Below are positions 23,901 through 36,272 of a stretch of DNA of 64,000 bases, one piece after another; positions within the stretch are counted from its first letter, which is position 1, and the number at the start of each line of letters is the position of its first letter. The stretch comes from Acanthaster planci (Eukaryota; Echinodermata; Asteroidea; Valvatida; Acanthasteridae): the NCBI RefSeq assembly GCF_001949145.1, contig NW_019091361.1:733256-797255 (forward strand), read 5' to 3'. The notes under the pieces were generated by a model. That model was not told where the DNA came from. It searched no databases and worked only from the letters and a program-made list of their open reading frames with translations. The position numbers and the translations under genes are program-made.

Positions 23901-26900
23901 GGTCACTGGCTTAGAACTACAAAAGGCTTGGGCTGAGGGTATGAGGACTAAAAAAGTGTTCAGTTTTCCAGTTCGTAACATATGCACTAAGTACTTGTAC
24001 ATCTACATACACTGCTGTTTAATGTTTCATTCTCTCTCAGGTGAGCATCTTGACATCTTGGCTATTTCCTGTGATAGCTTTAATCCAGAGGTCAATGAAA
24101 GAATTGGACGACAACAAGGCCAGAAGAATCACCTTGACAGTTTGCAGCGCGTGCGAGATTTGTGCTCAACGTACAAAGTAAGCGCAAAGCACTATGCAAC
24201 TGGGACCACAGAAACATGTACATACACAGTACACATACATCAGAACAAAAAGTTGATGTGAAAGTACAGTACATGTATGACAATTACACCCTCCACTTGT
24301 CATGGCTTGGGTTCAAATCCTACTGAAACTAACGTGTGAATTGAAAATGTCCTGTCCCATAAATATGTATACAAACAACAATACCATAGGCTCTGATGAG
24401 GAATTTGGGTTTCTATGATAACAATCAAATGGCTGCCTGTAAGCAAAAAATGCTCCAAAGGGAGACTGCTAAAAAAAAACATTAGCGCACAATATTGAAG
24501 CATACATGTACATCCACTGAGTCACACATGAAGGGATATGCACAAGACACATTATACGTACATATACACACTTATGCATGGTAACAGATCAGTCCCCACT
24601 GATACATGTAGCCTATGTATTATGTCATGATATGGAAACACTACAATACATGTATAAATACTGTAACTAACAAAAACATTGATGTACGCAGTCAGGAAAG
24701 TTGGATCAGGTTCAACTTTTCCATCTCACATACATGTAACTCATTTTACCACATACATGTACATGTATGCCACCCTAACTGTCTGTCTAACATAAGTATG
24801 AGTTTGGCTTCAAGAGGCAGTATTGCCACCTCAAAAAGTCATTTTATGCAAAATGTTTCCAGTTTTGGATGCTATTTTGTTTAATTTTTTGGGGGTGTAA
24901 TAACATCAGCCAGCATCTGTTTTGTCTGCGTCTTGACATTTACATGGCACTGGCATTCGTCACAACTACATGTATGTGGAAACCAAGCTTTACACAACAT
25001 ACCCGAATGAATCTCTGAAGTGGATAGTGCAGAATGAGTTGCATACTGTTTAAGTGAACAACGTAATGACACAAACGTGCACTATTCAAGGAACAATGTA
25101 GGGCATTTCGGAAACAGTTACCGGTATCTCCCTATGTCTTCAACAATTGTTCAACAAAGAAAGCACTGATTTGCAAAATATAGGGACAAGTTATTGTCTT
25201 TCTTGCTCTGAAGATCATCAGCAATCATTTCTTTGTCTGCAACTGTGCTTTTCCCTACAGGTTGCATTCAAGATCAACAGTGTCATAAATACACACAACA
25301 AAGATGAAGATATGGTAGACTATATCACTAATCTTAACCCAGTCAGATGGAAGGTAATGTACCCCCTCTACAAGTACAATGAACCCAGTCACATTTTCCC
25401 CTGAAGTAAGAATTGTCAGTCAGTAAAAATTATGATGGGAAAAAGTGAAAAATCATAAAGCCCTCTCTGGCAAGTTGGTGTACATGATGATGTTACCAGG
25501 TACATGTACATGTAAGGTGTGTTATGGTATATGCACCTTGCATCTCACAAGTGAGTTGGCTTAAGTGGCTGCCATGATGAGACAGACACTTACGTCTGAT
25601 ATGATGAGAAAGGCAAGACTCTTCCTCCTTGCAGGAAAGCAATGACTGCTCTTTGTGTAGAATTGCATATCCTCAACTACCTGTACATGTACATGGCTTG
25701 AGCCATGAAAACTGATTATCTCATACTGCATCCTGTTGGAATAAGCCATTTGCCAGTTAAATTTGAATAAAATCTGGTGCACTGAGTTATCTGTCGGCAC
25801 ATAAACAAAATGATTTGAATTCACCTGACTAAAGACACTGTTGCTATACCTCGTGATTCGGGGCAAGCTTTTGCATAGCGACCACCATCTCTGGAATGGA
25901 CTAGTTCCTTTGTGCCCTTCTTATCCATTGAGAACAGTGTATCGTTACAAGGCGTCACTTATGTAACTAAGCAAAAGCTTGCCCCAAATCATGAGGTATA
26001 GCAACAGTGGTTTTAGTAAGGAGAATTCAAGTTGTTATGTTCACGTGAATTTAAAGAACTCAGTGTACCAGATTTGGGTCAAAATTAACTCACAAAAGGC
26101 TTATTGAAATGACTCCTCTGGCAGCAGCTGCCCTCTGTGGACCCGTTCAAAGCTCAGTATACCGATGGCTGAGCCACAAACTTGGGGGGGGGGTTGACTC
26201 TGGTCACAAGGAGAGCAACAGTCACAAGGCTGGCGGCCTAGTGCAGCTGTTCCCTTCAACTTTGTCAGCTTTCCTTCAACAAGTTAATGTCATAACTGTG
26301 GACTTTCTCTCTTCTTGTCTCCATGCTGTTTGATGTCACAGTTCCTTTTGAAGGGCAATTGTTGAGAACATCCCTTTGTTGGTCCTCAGACCTGTTTATC
26401 TTGCTTGGTTCTAATAAAAGATATTTTATCACCTATCCATTTTTTTGGAACCAGCCTCGTTCAACCTGAGCTTTTTGCTGCCACTGCTATCCTCTTCATC
26501 CAATGATGTTTATAAAAGCCTTTTATGTTTTTGTCATTCATGCATTTCCTACATGTACTTAGGTTTTCCAGTGTCTTTTGATCGGAGGAGAGAACTGTGG
26601 CGAAGATGCCCTTCGTCATGCTGAGTCCTATGTCATAAGTGAAGAAGACTTCCAGGCATTTCTAGACAGACACAAGGATGTCAAATGTTTGGTGCCAGAA
26701 TCAAATGACAAGGTAGAGATTCATGTACAACATAGCCAAAAAACAAAAGAAAAATACCAAGTAATGAATAATGACAAGAAACTAGTTGGTTGAATTTAAA
26801 AAGTCTGGAGTACTTCTGGAAGAGGTGATTGAACCCATGCAAGACTATGACTGTAATGGTTTGTGAACTAAAACGTACAGAATCACCTTTGTAAAGGTTC

Positions 26901-27729
26901 TGTCATTATCTGATGGATCAAATTCATTTTCTTTACTCTCCTTTCTTTGCAACACAGATGCAGAACTCTTACCTCATTCTCGATGAATACGTAAGTAGTC
27001 GCACATGTACCGTGAGACTGTATGGAACTTATTGGTACATGTACATGTAGGTGCAAGGACACTCTTGAAACTGCCTGCACTTACATGTACATTATACATG
27101 TACACGTACATGTATCTCCACATTTTCAACAGCACATGTACAGGTATCAGGTGCATTAGAGGTTTACATACAGTACATAATTGCTGATTCATAACAGGAG
27201 TAGAAGGTGGCGTATAACATTAAAGCCCTGTACTCAATGAAAAGACCATCAATTAATATGGAAACAGCAGCTGTCTGAAACATTGACAACACTCACTACC
27301 GGTTCTTTTAAGAACTACCAGTAAATTTGTTCAAAGAAGAGACAGGTTCCAGGACTGTGCGGAAAGCTATCATCTGTACCATACCGGTACCTTAAAAGGA
27401 TCTTCTAAAGTGGCTTCAATGAAAAGAAATAAATTACAAATTAGTTTGATCTTAAAACTGAAGTCACTATAAAGGTGTTCGCCGGTTTGGCCCAGTTTTT
27501 TCTTTTTTCACTGTCAAACTGTTTTATTTGTTCAAATTTGAATGAATTCTGAATTTCACCACAGATGCGGTTTTTGGATTGCACTAAAGGAAGCAAAGAC
27601 CCTTCCAAGTCCATTCTGGACGTTGGTGTGACTGAGGCACTCAAGTTCAGTGGTTTTGATGAGCAGATGTTCTTGAAGAGAGGAGGCAAGTACAAATGGA
27701 GTAAAGCAGACATGAAGCTGGACTGGTAA
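17625..27729 (+). CDS. RSAD2: Viperin / RSAD2, radical SAM antiviral enzyme (7 coding exons, exon 1 duplicated)
   Basis: Viperin is a radical S-adenosylmethionine enzyme that converts CTP to the chain terminator ddhCTP. It sits on the cytosolic face of the ER and lipid droplets through an N-terminal amphipathic helix. Joining 17625-17967, 22918-23079, 24041-24177, 25261-25353, 26563-26712, 26958-26990 and 27565-27729 gives 1083 nt, or 360 residues plus stop, close to the usual 361. Visible motifs in order are a hydrophobic N-terminus, CNYSCGFC (CX3CX2C for the 4Fe-4S cluster), FSGGEPF (SAM binding), [32 protein letters not shown], and the C-terminal LDW whose tryptophan binds CIAO1 in vertebrate viperin. 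All junctions are GT-AG and in phase. A second first exon at 21278-21719 is an alternative to the first. The CMPK2 neighbour known from vertebrates is not seen. Promoter and UTRs were not resolved. Identification is very secure; exon usage is inferred. Confidence 0.95.
19646..20109 (+). mobile_element. LINE 3' end (CR1/L2/Jockey-type RT C-terminus), decayed
   Basis: Translation gives [16 protein letters not shown], then [20 protein letters not shown] and [18 protein letters not shown]. This is the characteristic C-terminal region of non-LTR retrotransposon ORF2 (LQ..QN.AARI....LHWLPV..RI.FK). After a frameshift it continues with AAKE[16 protein letters not shown] and ..[10 protein letters not shown] to TAA at 20107-20109. 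The TGA replaces the usual Trp codon. The copy is 5'-truncated, frameshifted and inactive. It lies between the two viperin first exons in the same orientation. Confidence 0.8.
20505..20870. repeat. 52-bp minisatellite, about 7 copies
   Basis: The core AATAGGGAACTGTACAGGTA recurs with starts near 20511, 20563, 20615, 20668, 20720 and 20766, then degrades near 20816 and 20868. Spacing is 52, 52, 53, 52 and 46. Each unit contains TACCGGTAC- and GTACAGGTAC-like palindromic words. It lies between viperin exons 1A and 1B, about 400 bp before exon 1B. Confidence 0.9.
21278..21719 (+). CDS. RSAD2: Viperin alternative coding exon 1B (duplicated first exon)
   Basis: This second first exon ends in the same split Gly codon (GATGCAG before GTTTGT) and in the same phase as exon 1A, so it also joins exon 2 in frame. 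An in-frame TGA at 21275 lies directly before the first ATG (21278); a second ATG is at 21287. It encodes about 147 residues: an acidic/polar start, a cysteine-rich stretch, a hydrophobic segment near residues 48-62 ([15 protein letters not shown]), a basic segment, a linker, then the radical SAM core with CNYSCGFC intact. The N-terminal 100 residues do not resemble exon 1A, whereas the core is nearly the same. It could be an alternative promoter exon, or the true first exon with 1A a relic, or the reverse. The predicted protein is about 393 residues. Confidence 0.85.
22019..22290. repeat. ACATGTAC palindrome cluster in viperin intron 1
   Basis: Several runs such as ACATGTACATGTACATAC and GTACATGTACATGTAG lie between exon 1B and exon 2. 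Confidence 0.8.
22918..23079 (+). CDS. RSAD2: Viperin coding exon 2
   Basis: The exon follows an AACACAG acceptor and starts GTATGCAG, which completes the Gly codon from either exon 1. It encodes [12 protein letters not shown], the SAM-binding GGEP motif, then [20 protein letters not shown] and KWFKNYG. It ends before a GTATGT donor, splitting the last Gly codon after its first base. Length is 162 nt. Confidence 0.95.
23526..23756. mobile_element. Tc1/mariner-type MITE in viperin intron 2
   Basis: The left end reads CACTGCTCAAAAAAAAG followed by GGACCACTTTTT. The right end, reverse-complemented, reads CACGACTAAAAAAAAAG followed by GGACCACTTTTT. Both ends are flanked by TA (23524-23525 and 23757-23758), the usual mariner target duplication. 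The CACTGCTCAAAAAA end is typical of Tc1/mariner inverted repeats. The element is 231 bp with no transposase. Confidence 0.75.
24041..24177 (+). CDS. RSAD2: Viperin coding exon 3
   Basis: A pyrimidine-rich TCTCTCTCAG acceptor precedes the exon. It encodes [20 protein letters not shown], then IGR..G and [18 protein letters not shown], matching the central radical SAM barrel of viperin. It ends on a whole codon before GTAAGC. Length is 137 nt (2 + 45 codons). Confidence 0.95.
25261..25353 (+). CDS. RSAD2: Viperin coding exon 4
   Basis: This exon has 31 whole codons between a TTTCCCTACAG acceptor and a GTAATG donor. It encodes [20 protein letters not shown] and ends NPVRWK, a strongly conserved viperin segment. 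Confidence 0.95.
25741..26104. mobile_element. Foldback element / long-TIR MITE in viperin intron 4
   Basis: Two arms of 138 bp (25741-25878 and 25967-26104) are imperfect reverse complements separated by 88 bp. Shared blocks include ATAAGCC.TTTG, ATCTGGT.CACTGAGTT, TTGAATTC, CACTGTTGCTATACCTC and GGGGCAAGCTTTTGC. There is no coding capacity. A transcript of viperin would carry this as a long intronic hairpin. No clear target duplication is visible, so the superfamily is undetermined. Confidence 0.85.
26563..26712 (+). CDS. RSAD2: Viperin coding exon 5
   Basis: This exon has 50 whole codons after an ACTTAG acceptor and before GTAGAG. It encodes [20 protein letters not shown], then a helical stretch [14 protein letters not shown] and CLVPESNDK. 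The start at 26563 rather than inside the exon is fixed by the conserved WKVFQCLL junction with exon 4. Confidence 0.93.
26958..26990 (+). CDS. RSAD2: Viperin coding exon 6 (33-nt micro-exon)
   Basis: Eleven codons, [11 protein letters not shown], lie between an AACACAG acceptor and a consensus GTAAGT donor. They match the conserved YLILDEY of viperin and are needed to link exons 5 and 7 without a gap. At 33 nt the exon is easily missed by gene callers. Confidence 0.92.
27565..27729 (+). CDS. RSAD2: Viperin coding exon 7 (C-terminus and stop)
   Basis: A TTCACCACAG acceptor is followed by 54 codons and TAA (27727-27729). It encodes [20 protein letters not shown], then [19 protein letters not shown] and SKADMKLDW. 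This is the viperin C-terminal domain, including the terminal Trp that in vertebrates recruits CIAO1 for Fe-S loading. I saw no AATAAA in the next few hundred bases; AGTAAA near 27828 is a weak candidate poly(A) signal. Confidence 0.95.
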   Translation: MRFLDCTKGSKDPSKSILDVGVTEALKFSGFDEQMFLKRGGKYKWSKADMKLDW

Positions 27730-30700
27730 TCTGATGACTTACATGTACATGTACAAAACACTTCTCTATGTACATGTACCAGTACATGCCCCAGTCTTCA
27801 GTGTGAAACCTGAACTCCTCACAGTACAGTAAAGCACTAATGTCCTCCGACTGAATTTGCTTCCAAAGCCTGTTGGGCTGCCTACACTGTATATCTTTTA
27901 CTCAGATATTAACTCCCGTGGTAACACATCAAGTTTAGAATAACTCAAAACAACAGAACTTAATCATGGGGCAGCCATTTCGTTTTTCTACCATTGGAAG
28001 AAGTGTTACCGAACTGAGGATGGAAGAAAATGGTCTGTTTGCATTTATCAACACGTAAAGTTGTATTACTTTGGCATTTAGTATACAGGAGCTAGACAAA
28101 AATGGTGGCATCATGATAAAGGTTTACAGAGATTTATAAATGCTTGCAACTGACACCAATGTTCTACACAGTACCAGTACATGTTTGTATTAACATGTAT
28201 AAACACAAAGTATCAACATTTATATATTTTAGCAGAAAGTTGTTAATTACAATTTGTTCTTGTCTAAGCTTGTACCGGTACCTTGTGATCGTGTTTCTAC
28301 ATGTGTATGTATCACCTACATGTACGGATTTGTTTACCATAAGGTTAAGTGTGGTTACCCGTGGTTACCTAGATCGAGCTTCCCAGTTACTTACATGTAC
28401 TCCTCAATACGCTTATGTAACTTGTTCACAAAGTGACCTTGTCAATTTGCATTAATTGTAAGCTCTTTTGGATCCAGACCAGCATTTTTATTCAAAAAGT
28501 AACACCACCTCAAAATTATTTTCTTTTAGACCAGTTTGCTGATAACTTTAAGGCAGTGAGTAGCAAAAACACATTTTCTTGCTTTCACCAAAACGCTCGG
28601 AGCCTACGTAAGAATTTTGATAATATGATTGACTATATAAACATTCTTCAATACCAATTTCATGTCACTGGTTTCAGCAAAACATGGCTAGACGACAAGA
28701 GCCCAGATTTCTGCATTAAAAATTACTCATGTGTGAAGAAAAATAGGTAGATAAAACTGGTGGTGGTGTTGCCTTATATGTGCATAATTCTCTTAACTTT
28801 TTTGTACGCAATGATCTCAAACTAAGTAACTATGCCTGTGATTCTCTTTTCATTGAAATTCCCCATTCTCAGGGTAAAAGTATTACAGTTGGCATAATCT
28901 ACACACTGAAATAATGTAATGTACATAGTGGTATGGTACAACAGTCATCCCCAATGGCTTAGTCAGTGTTCAAGTACATGCTTAATGTTCACTCAACCAC
29001 TGTGCCTGTACATGTACCACATTTACATTTAGCAGTGGCACACATAGTGTACATGTACATGCACAGTGGCTTATACAGTGTACATGTACATGTGTACATG
29101 TACCAGGTAATGTACCATGAGTGATAGCCCCTTAGTGACCCTTCATTGTGACAATATACCGGTAGTGGTGCATGTAAAATGCAATGACTTTCATGTACTA
29201 CGCCTACCAGTACATCTACTTTGAAAGTAATTTCCTGAGAAAAATGTCCAGCCCTCTAAATTTACTTCTTCAGGTGAAAACAAGAAAACTATCATCTTTC
29301 CATTTTCAAACCATGATTGGAAATCATTGTATACATTTTTATGTGCAGTGAAAAAAAGACTACTGATATGAATATATTCTCGTTCACTCAAATTGGTAAC
29401 TTAAGGCTCATTTCACCTTGAAGTCACACCTTGTTTCTACCGAGAGGAAGGGATATCACATGTATGCTTGAAATAGTGTACCTCCATGGTACCTCTGATC
29501 AAGTAAAAAGGTTTTTTTCAGCCATTTTGAAAGAAATCAGCACTCCTAAACAAGTGCAAACAGTCTTTATTAAACCTTTTCCGATGCAAGTCATTAATAC
29601 TTTTTAACATATCTTGTCCTTCCACAGTAGTGTGCACGTTACCATTGTACATGCACAATATCCGGCAAATCACCGAAAGATTGCCAAATCGCTACCTGTA
29701 CCTCTTACCCACTTGTAGCCCACACACTGACAGTCCAATCTCTGGCACATTGTGGTGGTCAGTGTGACTGCATTGGAAAACTAACTTTTGCAATTTTAGA
29801 TGGGGGCAGACATCTTTAAGTAAACCCAATGTAACAAACTATGGAAATGATAACACACCCTAAGAATCAATAAAAGAGGAAAAATCGTGTCTAAATCAAT
29901 AGTCCAACTGGACAGAGTGAGTTACGGTGGAAAGACTCTGATAAAAAGAATAAACATTATAGAAAAAAATCACAGAACCTTTGCATTTAAACTCAAAATC
30001 GAGAAGCTTCATCAGTTCCCCCAAGCTCCATTGACATGTACATACCGGTATGATGGAAGTTTACTGTAGTACTGTAATTGGCCTTTGATGGTTTGTGTAA
30101 ACACTTCACCAAAGTTTCCCATTGATATTTTCACATGTTGAAACAGAAATTATGAAATAAGCATTTCAAAACTGAAAGCATCATACATGTTACCAAAAAA
30201 ATTACATAAAAAGAGCACATGTACACGATACAGTACATGTACGGTATATACCCCCCCCATATGCAGAGTTTCAAAAACTGAGCCCACATTACATGTAGGT
30301 GGTTATTCGTTTTATACACCAGATCAGCCAGTACAACCATTTCCACTTTATTCAAATGAATATGAAAATCAAATATTACAGTACAGCAGACGTTAATGAA
30401 TGATAAGCTACTGAAGAGGAATTGTTGCCAGGAATAGATAGTCTTAACAACTTTAACACTTTCGCTTGCAATGTACTGTGCGTAAAATACTGACCTCAAC
30501 TGAACATGTACACTACCAGAGCAACACTTACCACTTCTTACAGTGGGATGCTCCCAAGATGAACAAATCCTAGTCACTTGAAGATTTTGTCTGCAGAGAC
30601 TGCCCACTCAAGGATCCATTCAGAAGTACACGTATGCGGGTTCTACCTACGGTACATGTACCCTGTCTCCACTTCTGGGTGAAGAATTAACATACAGCAG

Positions 30701-33700
30701 TATGTACATGTACATGTGCAGTGTACCCAGTCCCTGTAATTTGATAACAGAGACAAGTCCCTGTCAGGAAACAGGATTGATAGTAAGATTTTTCATTTCA
30801 GTAATCACATTTCTTTAATTTGCATAATTTAACTGAGCATGTGTGACTTCAGTCCAGACAATTGCATGTGCTAGTAAATGGCTGGAAAAAGTCTCTACAT
30901 TTGTAGGTTTGTCCAATCAGAATTACATCCAATAAAGTTGTTGCTTTTTTAATTCTTTCAGCATGACAACTGAAACATGTACCAGTAGCTTCATTACTAC
31001 CCAAGCTGAAAACAGGTTGAGTACATACAGCAGAAGATTGTTGCAATGTGCTTCCGAAAGCTTTTTCGAAATGTAAATTTATTCAAAACCGTGTGTACAA
31101 AAAAAACAGAGTAGGGCTAGTACGCATACAATGATACATGTTATGTAGATCCCTCTGAATCTCATCTGTCAACTGAGGGCGCTCTTACAATTTGACAATG
31201 TAAAGAACAACTTACAGTACATGTATTTCCAACTTCACATTGGAACATGCACTAGGCATGATCAATCGACCTGTGGTTTGAAGCTCTTACATAATTTTAA
31301 AGACGTAATGAGTTACATCCAATTTCAATTTACCGGCATTTGTACGGAAGAGAGCAACTTTCCAACCATAAACTGCATATTGTTGGTCCCTCACTAAACT
31401 ACCATACACCACCCTACACTTCCTTTTGTGTATTAGATTTTACTTTTGTTTAAATATTGTTTTGGTTATATGTACTTCATGTACCGGTATATATTCTTTC
31501 AATAGCATCTTTTAATATAAATTTATTTCTTTGTGTTAATGCATACTGTCATAATTCAGAACGTACATGTACATGTATGTAAAAAGTACCTTGCATTTGT
31601 ACCAATTTCCCGTACACTCACAATACCACTCAGATACTCCAAGCCGGAACATGCCAGGTATTCATGATTTCAAATATTCAGTCCACTCATTCATTATTCT
31701 CACAAATGGCCACTTCCCATTCCAAGCCCTGATCACATTTAATGACCTCTATTTACCATTAGCCCAACTCCCCTGATGGCCATGCTGTAGCACTGAGCAT
31801 GAGAAGTGGAATGATTATTGGGTTATTAGTCGAGGGCAACGAAGCCTTTCTGAGCTAAACCACCAGGCCCGCAGTCAGAAGAACAGGTTTTTTTACCACT
31901 TTGTCTTTTATTTTTCACATCGTCACAACCATATCATCCTAATTCACATCAGTGGCTTGAGTACAGCCATCTGGATCACATTCAGATATTTGATAAATTG
32001 GCATAGACACAGAATGCATCTCATACATGATGATGTGGAACAAATTAATCTTTGGTCTTGTTCTTTTTGGTACATGTATGTCTTTTTAAGGAAACCTACA
32101 TGTATCAAATTAAAAATGCACCAATGTAAAATCACCCTTGAAAGCTATCATGCTTGTATCATTTCAATCTGCAATGAATTTTTAATGTGAAATATTTTGT
32201 TCGCAGATAGGGTATGGTTGTATGCTTGTAAACTAACATTTTTCTAACAATGGCACCATTTCATGTATTGAAGAGGAATTTGAACCAGCATGTAATAAAA
32301 AAATATTTCACAATGAGTGAGGATTGCACAAGGACATGTACCGGGTATGTGTACACAATTTTCTTTCTTGTATGAGTCCTCAATGTACATGAGCCCTCAT
32401 TTCAAACTTTATAGCTGTATAAAACTTCATTGACCTTTATCTGCGGGTACAAGTACATGTAGTATCAATGACAACATTGTGTGAAATTAATGTAACAAGT
32501 CTCATCACAATAGGTATTGTACTTGTACATGTATCTGTATAAATGAATAACAGACTTGTAACTAGACTTCATTGGGTGTCCATCATGTACAGTGTACATT
32601 GTATTGTATGGTTGCCATACTAGCTGCACCTTAGTGCTCCAATGTCAAGAAAATACCGGTACCTGATTTGCTAAAAAAAAAACAAAAAAAACTACATACA
32701 CATGTACCAAAGTCTTTGGCCTTCATTTAGTTAACAAATGTCTGAAAATGGAAGGTTTGGGAGTCTTCCAATTTTTCCTCAATTTTCGTAAGTGTACAAA
32801 ACATATGCTGGGGCCGAGGTTGACTGCCAGTGCACATGTACACTTTTCATTGTGTAACTTTAAATTGCGTAACAATTGACCACTGTCATGTTTTATGTAC
32901 TCTTAATGGGGTGTCAGATGAAAAGAGTAACTTTTTTGGTGCTAGAGAAAATGACTGGGGACAACGGATGACCTTATTAATGGTCAATATGGAGCTGGTA
33001 TGACAACATACATGTACCAGTATGGTACCAGTAAATCAAACATTTGGAAGCAGCCCGTTAAAAACTACCCCTGCATTTCACTACAACACACATTGTGAAT
33101 GTCAGACCACAAATTAAACATACTCCTGAAAGTTTCTCTATCCAATGCAAATGATACTGCTGTGTAATTGTTGACTCAGGGCCCAGTTACCCTGTGCCTG
33201 CCTACACTCCTCAATTCTACCCTTGAACAAGCTGCTCAATCAAATGAAACCTCTTCTTTGGCAATACATGTACATGTACGTCCCCTACTCCCTTCGATTC
33301 TCAAATCAGAAACTCAAACAGACTCAAGACAAACGCTGTTAAAACTGCTCCTGTTATTCATCTGAAATCAGCACTGTGAATTCCATAGTCTACTGATCAT
33401 GGTGAGGAGTTGAATTTTGTCTAATCCAGATGTATACAGTGGGTGTACATGTACAAATACGCGCCAAAACCAGCAGAATGCCCAGTCTTGCTACAGGTAA
33501 AACACACCTGTGCCAACACACAAGACATACTCATTACAGAACTTCAGCTACATGTACCAGTACACTGTACATGAAAATAAGGCAACCATTCAATATCCAT
33601 ATTCTTAATACAACACACCGTACATGTACATGTAAATATTCAGGAGAAATTGCTACTACGTAGCTTACATTTACATGTATTTTAGTGAAAACAGTTCCAA

Positions 33701-36272
33701 CCTCAGACTCTTAACTGCTACTGTATGGGGGGGACACAAAGCCCTACGATACCATTGTGTGATGTGCCTGTCCTAACCTACAAAATCCTCCAAACCTCCC
33801 ACTAGGATTTTGAATGATCTTGAGAGGCTCGTACCAACTGTAACCTTGAATTGCAAGTAGGCCTACTCCATGTAATGTTCATGTACACGAACCAGTAATG
33901 ATGCCACATTGCATATTTGTGGTGTAGCATGAAAACCAAGAGAGAAAAGTAGACAGGTTTGATGACAATTGTAAAGGGGAAGAGATGCGATTCACTGCCC
34001 TGGGCCTTCCCTAAAAAACTTCAGGAAAGAATTTGCAACCTCTTTCAGGCAGGCAATGACAAACGCTTGCGGGTGTTTACGCATGTAGGCCATAACACTG
34101 CAATTAGGTAGGTGCCATCAATTTAAAGACTCAAGAATAAATCTGGTGCAAGTGACTTCTTGTCTGCAATCAATCAAGTACCAAACAAGAAAACCTTCCT
34201 GCTCCTTGCCAAGAAATGAACTCAATAAATCCACACCGGAGACATTTTTGGGTTGCCGGGCCCAAGGAAGATATGCGCAAGGTAAATTACAAATTGGGAG
34301 TTTTGAGGTTATCCAAATACAGTCACTGAAAGAGAAAAGACACACCTGAAATAAATATAACATTTGAGCAGATGTGTTGGAGAAGGGAAGAAAATAGTTT
34401 TAAACTTGATTTTGTACAATAAAATATGAACGTGAACATGTACATGTATACTAGTTTGAACTGCACAGCATGTAAGTAAAAAGAGCTTTTGGTTAAAAAA
34501 ACAAAGAGAGAGAGAAAATTCTTCCAACTCAAATCAACTTGTAGTCCACTAATTTCCTCCCAAAACAAACATCTGTCTACATCTTTGCTGCATTGAGTAA
34601 ACATGGACTGCCAGTTATGTCATGTTGACACTAATATTTCAAGACATTGGCAGACAGACTTACACATTCCCCCTGAAACCCCAACATGGCAAAATAAACC
34701 ATTCAGAAACCAGGTCAGGCAGAAGACAATTCCAGCTGACAAGATCCCCAGTGTTACTCATACCGCGCCCGGCGCAAACTGGCCAGGCACGCTATCTCAA
34801 ACAATTTGTCCAGTGCCGCACTAAAATATTCAATTTTCTATTCACCTGCTCATCTTCCACCCCTCCCCTATGTCTCTCAATTCCTTTCAAAATCAGACCG
34901 AGATGTCAGAATACCCCATTTTAGCCAGAGGCTTTTATTGAATCAATTTCTGGGACACTGTCCCAGAGACACAGACAAGAGCAAAATTAATTACCACATT
35001 TGGCAGTCATTCAAGTTCAACAGAACCCCGGTGAAATTGATTGGCAAACGGTGCATGTTCAGAGAGAAGCATGTGACTTCAGTGTGTGTCGACAGTACTT
35101 GCCAGCACATTAATTACATGCATGTCTTACAGCAATACCTTGGCAACCTGTTTCAGACTACTGTACATGTAGGTGCTTTATAGTACAAAAAAATCTAAAG
35201 GATATTGTGCCATGCATGTACAAAGTACATGTACAGTACATGTGTCTGTACACCCTTGGATGGTGTGAACATGCACCTGTAAAGTACATGTACATGTGCA
35301 TCCCTAAAGTGACAAAGTGATTTCAGATTTGCGGCCTGTCATGATTTCAAATTAAAACATACATGTACCGGTAAGTACCACTAAACCAGTACTTATGGTC
35401 AAACACAATATCATTAACAGTCTGATATCTGGATGTTCTGATTATGAAATTTCACGAGGTATAAAACCACCAGAGGGCGCCATACATAGTTTCAGTCTGA
35501 CCTGTGTAAAGAGAAAGTTGCGACATGAGTGTCACCTTTGTTGGAAACAAACTGGTACATGCGTCAGTGCACATGAAGAGTTGGTATCCAACAGCTGCAT
35601 GCTCTACTAACCACACACAGTGAACAGCCATTTTGTTTCCAAAATCTAAAGCTGGCGCTCTTCTCTCTATAAACAGCTCTGTTTTCAGTCGGCACTGGAT
35701 ACACACAGTATCATTTAGGCTGCAAAAATAGTTTAAAAATGCAACTCTAGACAGCTGACTGAGAAGCATACATGTACATGTATACGTACCGGGTAGTTGT
35801 ATCCTTTGTAACTTGAAACACTCTTAACTTAACTTGGCAAAGAAGAGACAACTTGGTTTGAATAATTTCAATAGCACATCCACCACGGTCTGACATGTAC
35901 ATGTACACATGTAAGCTGGTCACATGAGCTCCATGCATCATGCACCAAGCATGCATAAACCTGTGCGCAAATGAACCAGTAGTGAGTTCCTGCCAAAGGA
36001 CTATCGATACCATGTAAAAGCATGTCATCTCTTGTTCTTGCATGGATAAAATTTTGTCATTTTGATAAATAATGACACGTACAATAGGCAAAAAAACAGT
36101 ACGTCATGGGAAAAATACCACTATGCGTACATGTACATTCAGCACTGGACAAGAATTTCTTTATAAAAGATACATTCATGTACTGTACATCAACATGTAC
36201 AGACCTCCACATTCTTTTAAACCTCAAAATGCAGTACTTTATTATTATTATTAAATATTTCTGGTAATGACA
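27730..36272. other. Viperin 3' flank and intergenic DNA
   Basis: It contains the viperin 3' UTR (end unknown) and the LINE endonuclease remnant. Dense ACATGTAC words occur at 29.0-29.1, 35.2-35.3 and 35.8-35.9 kb. No other gene was recognised. Confidence 0.45.
28527..28914 (+). mobile_element. LINE endonuclease-domain remnant, frameshifted
   Basis: Translation gives FSCFHQNARSLRKNFDNMID, then QFHVTGFSKTWLDD, the APE-type endonuclease start of non-LTR retrotransposons (H.NARSL...F, ..SETWL). The frame is lost near 28748 (TAG) and resumes one frame over from 28756 as TGGGVALYVHNSLNFFVRND ... SLFIEIPHSQGKSITVGIIY to TAA at 28912-28914. The usual catalytic Glu of SETW is Lys here. The copy is clearly inactive. 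Confidence 0.8.

Noticed and set aside
24300-24325. B-box-like GGGTTCAAATCC on the plus strand in viperin intron 3
   Set aside because: No matching A box or tRNA-like arms upstream; insufficient for a tRNA or SINE call.
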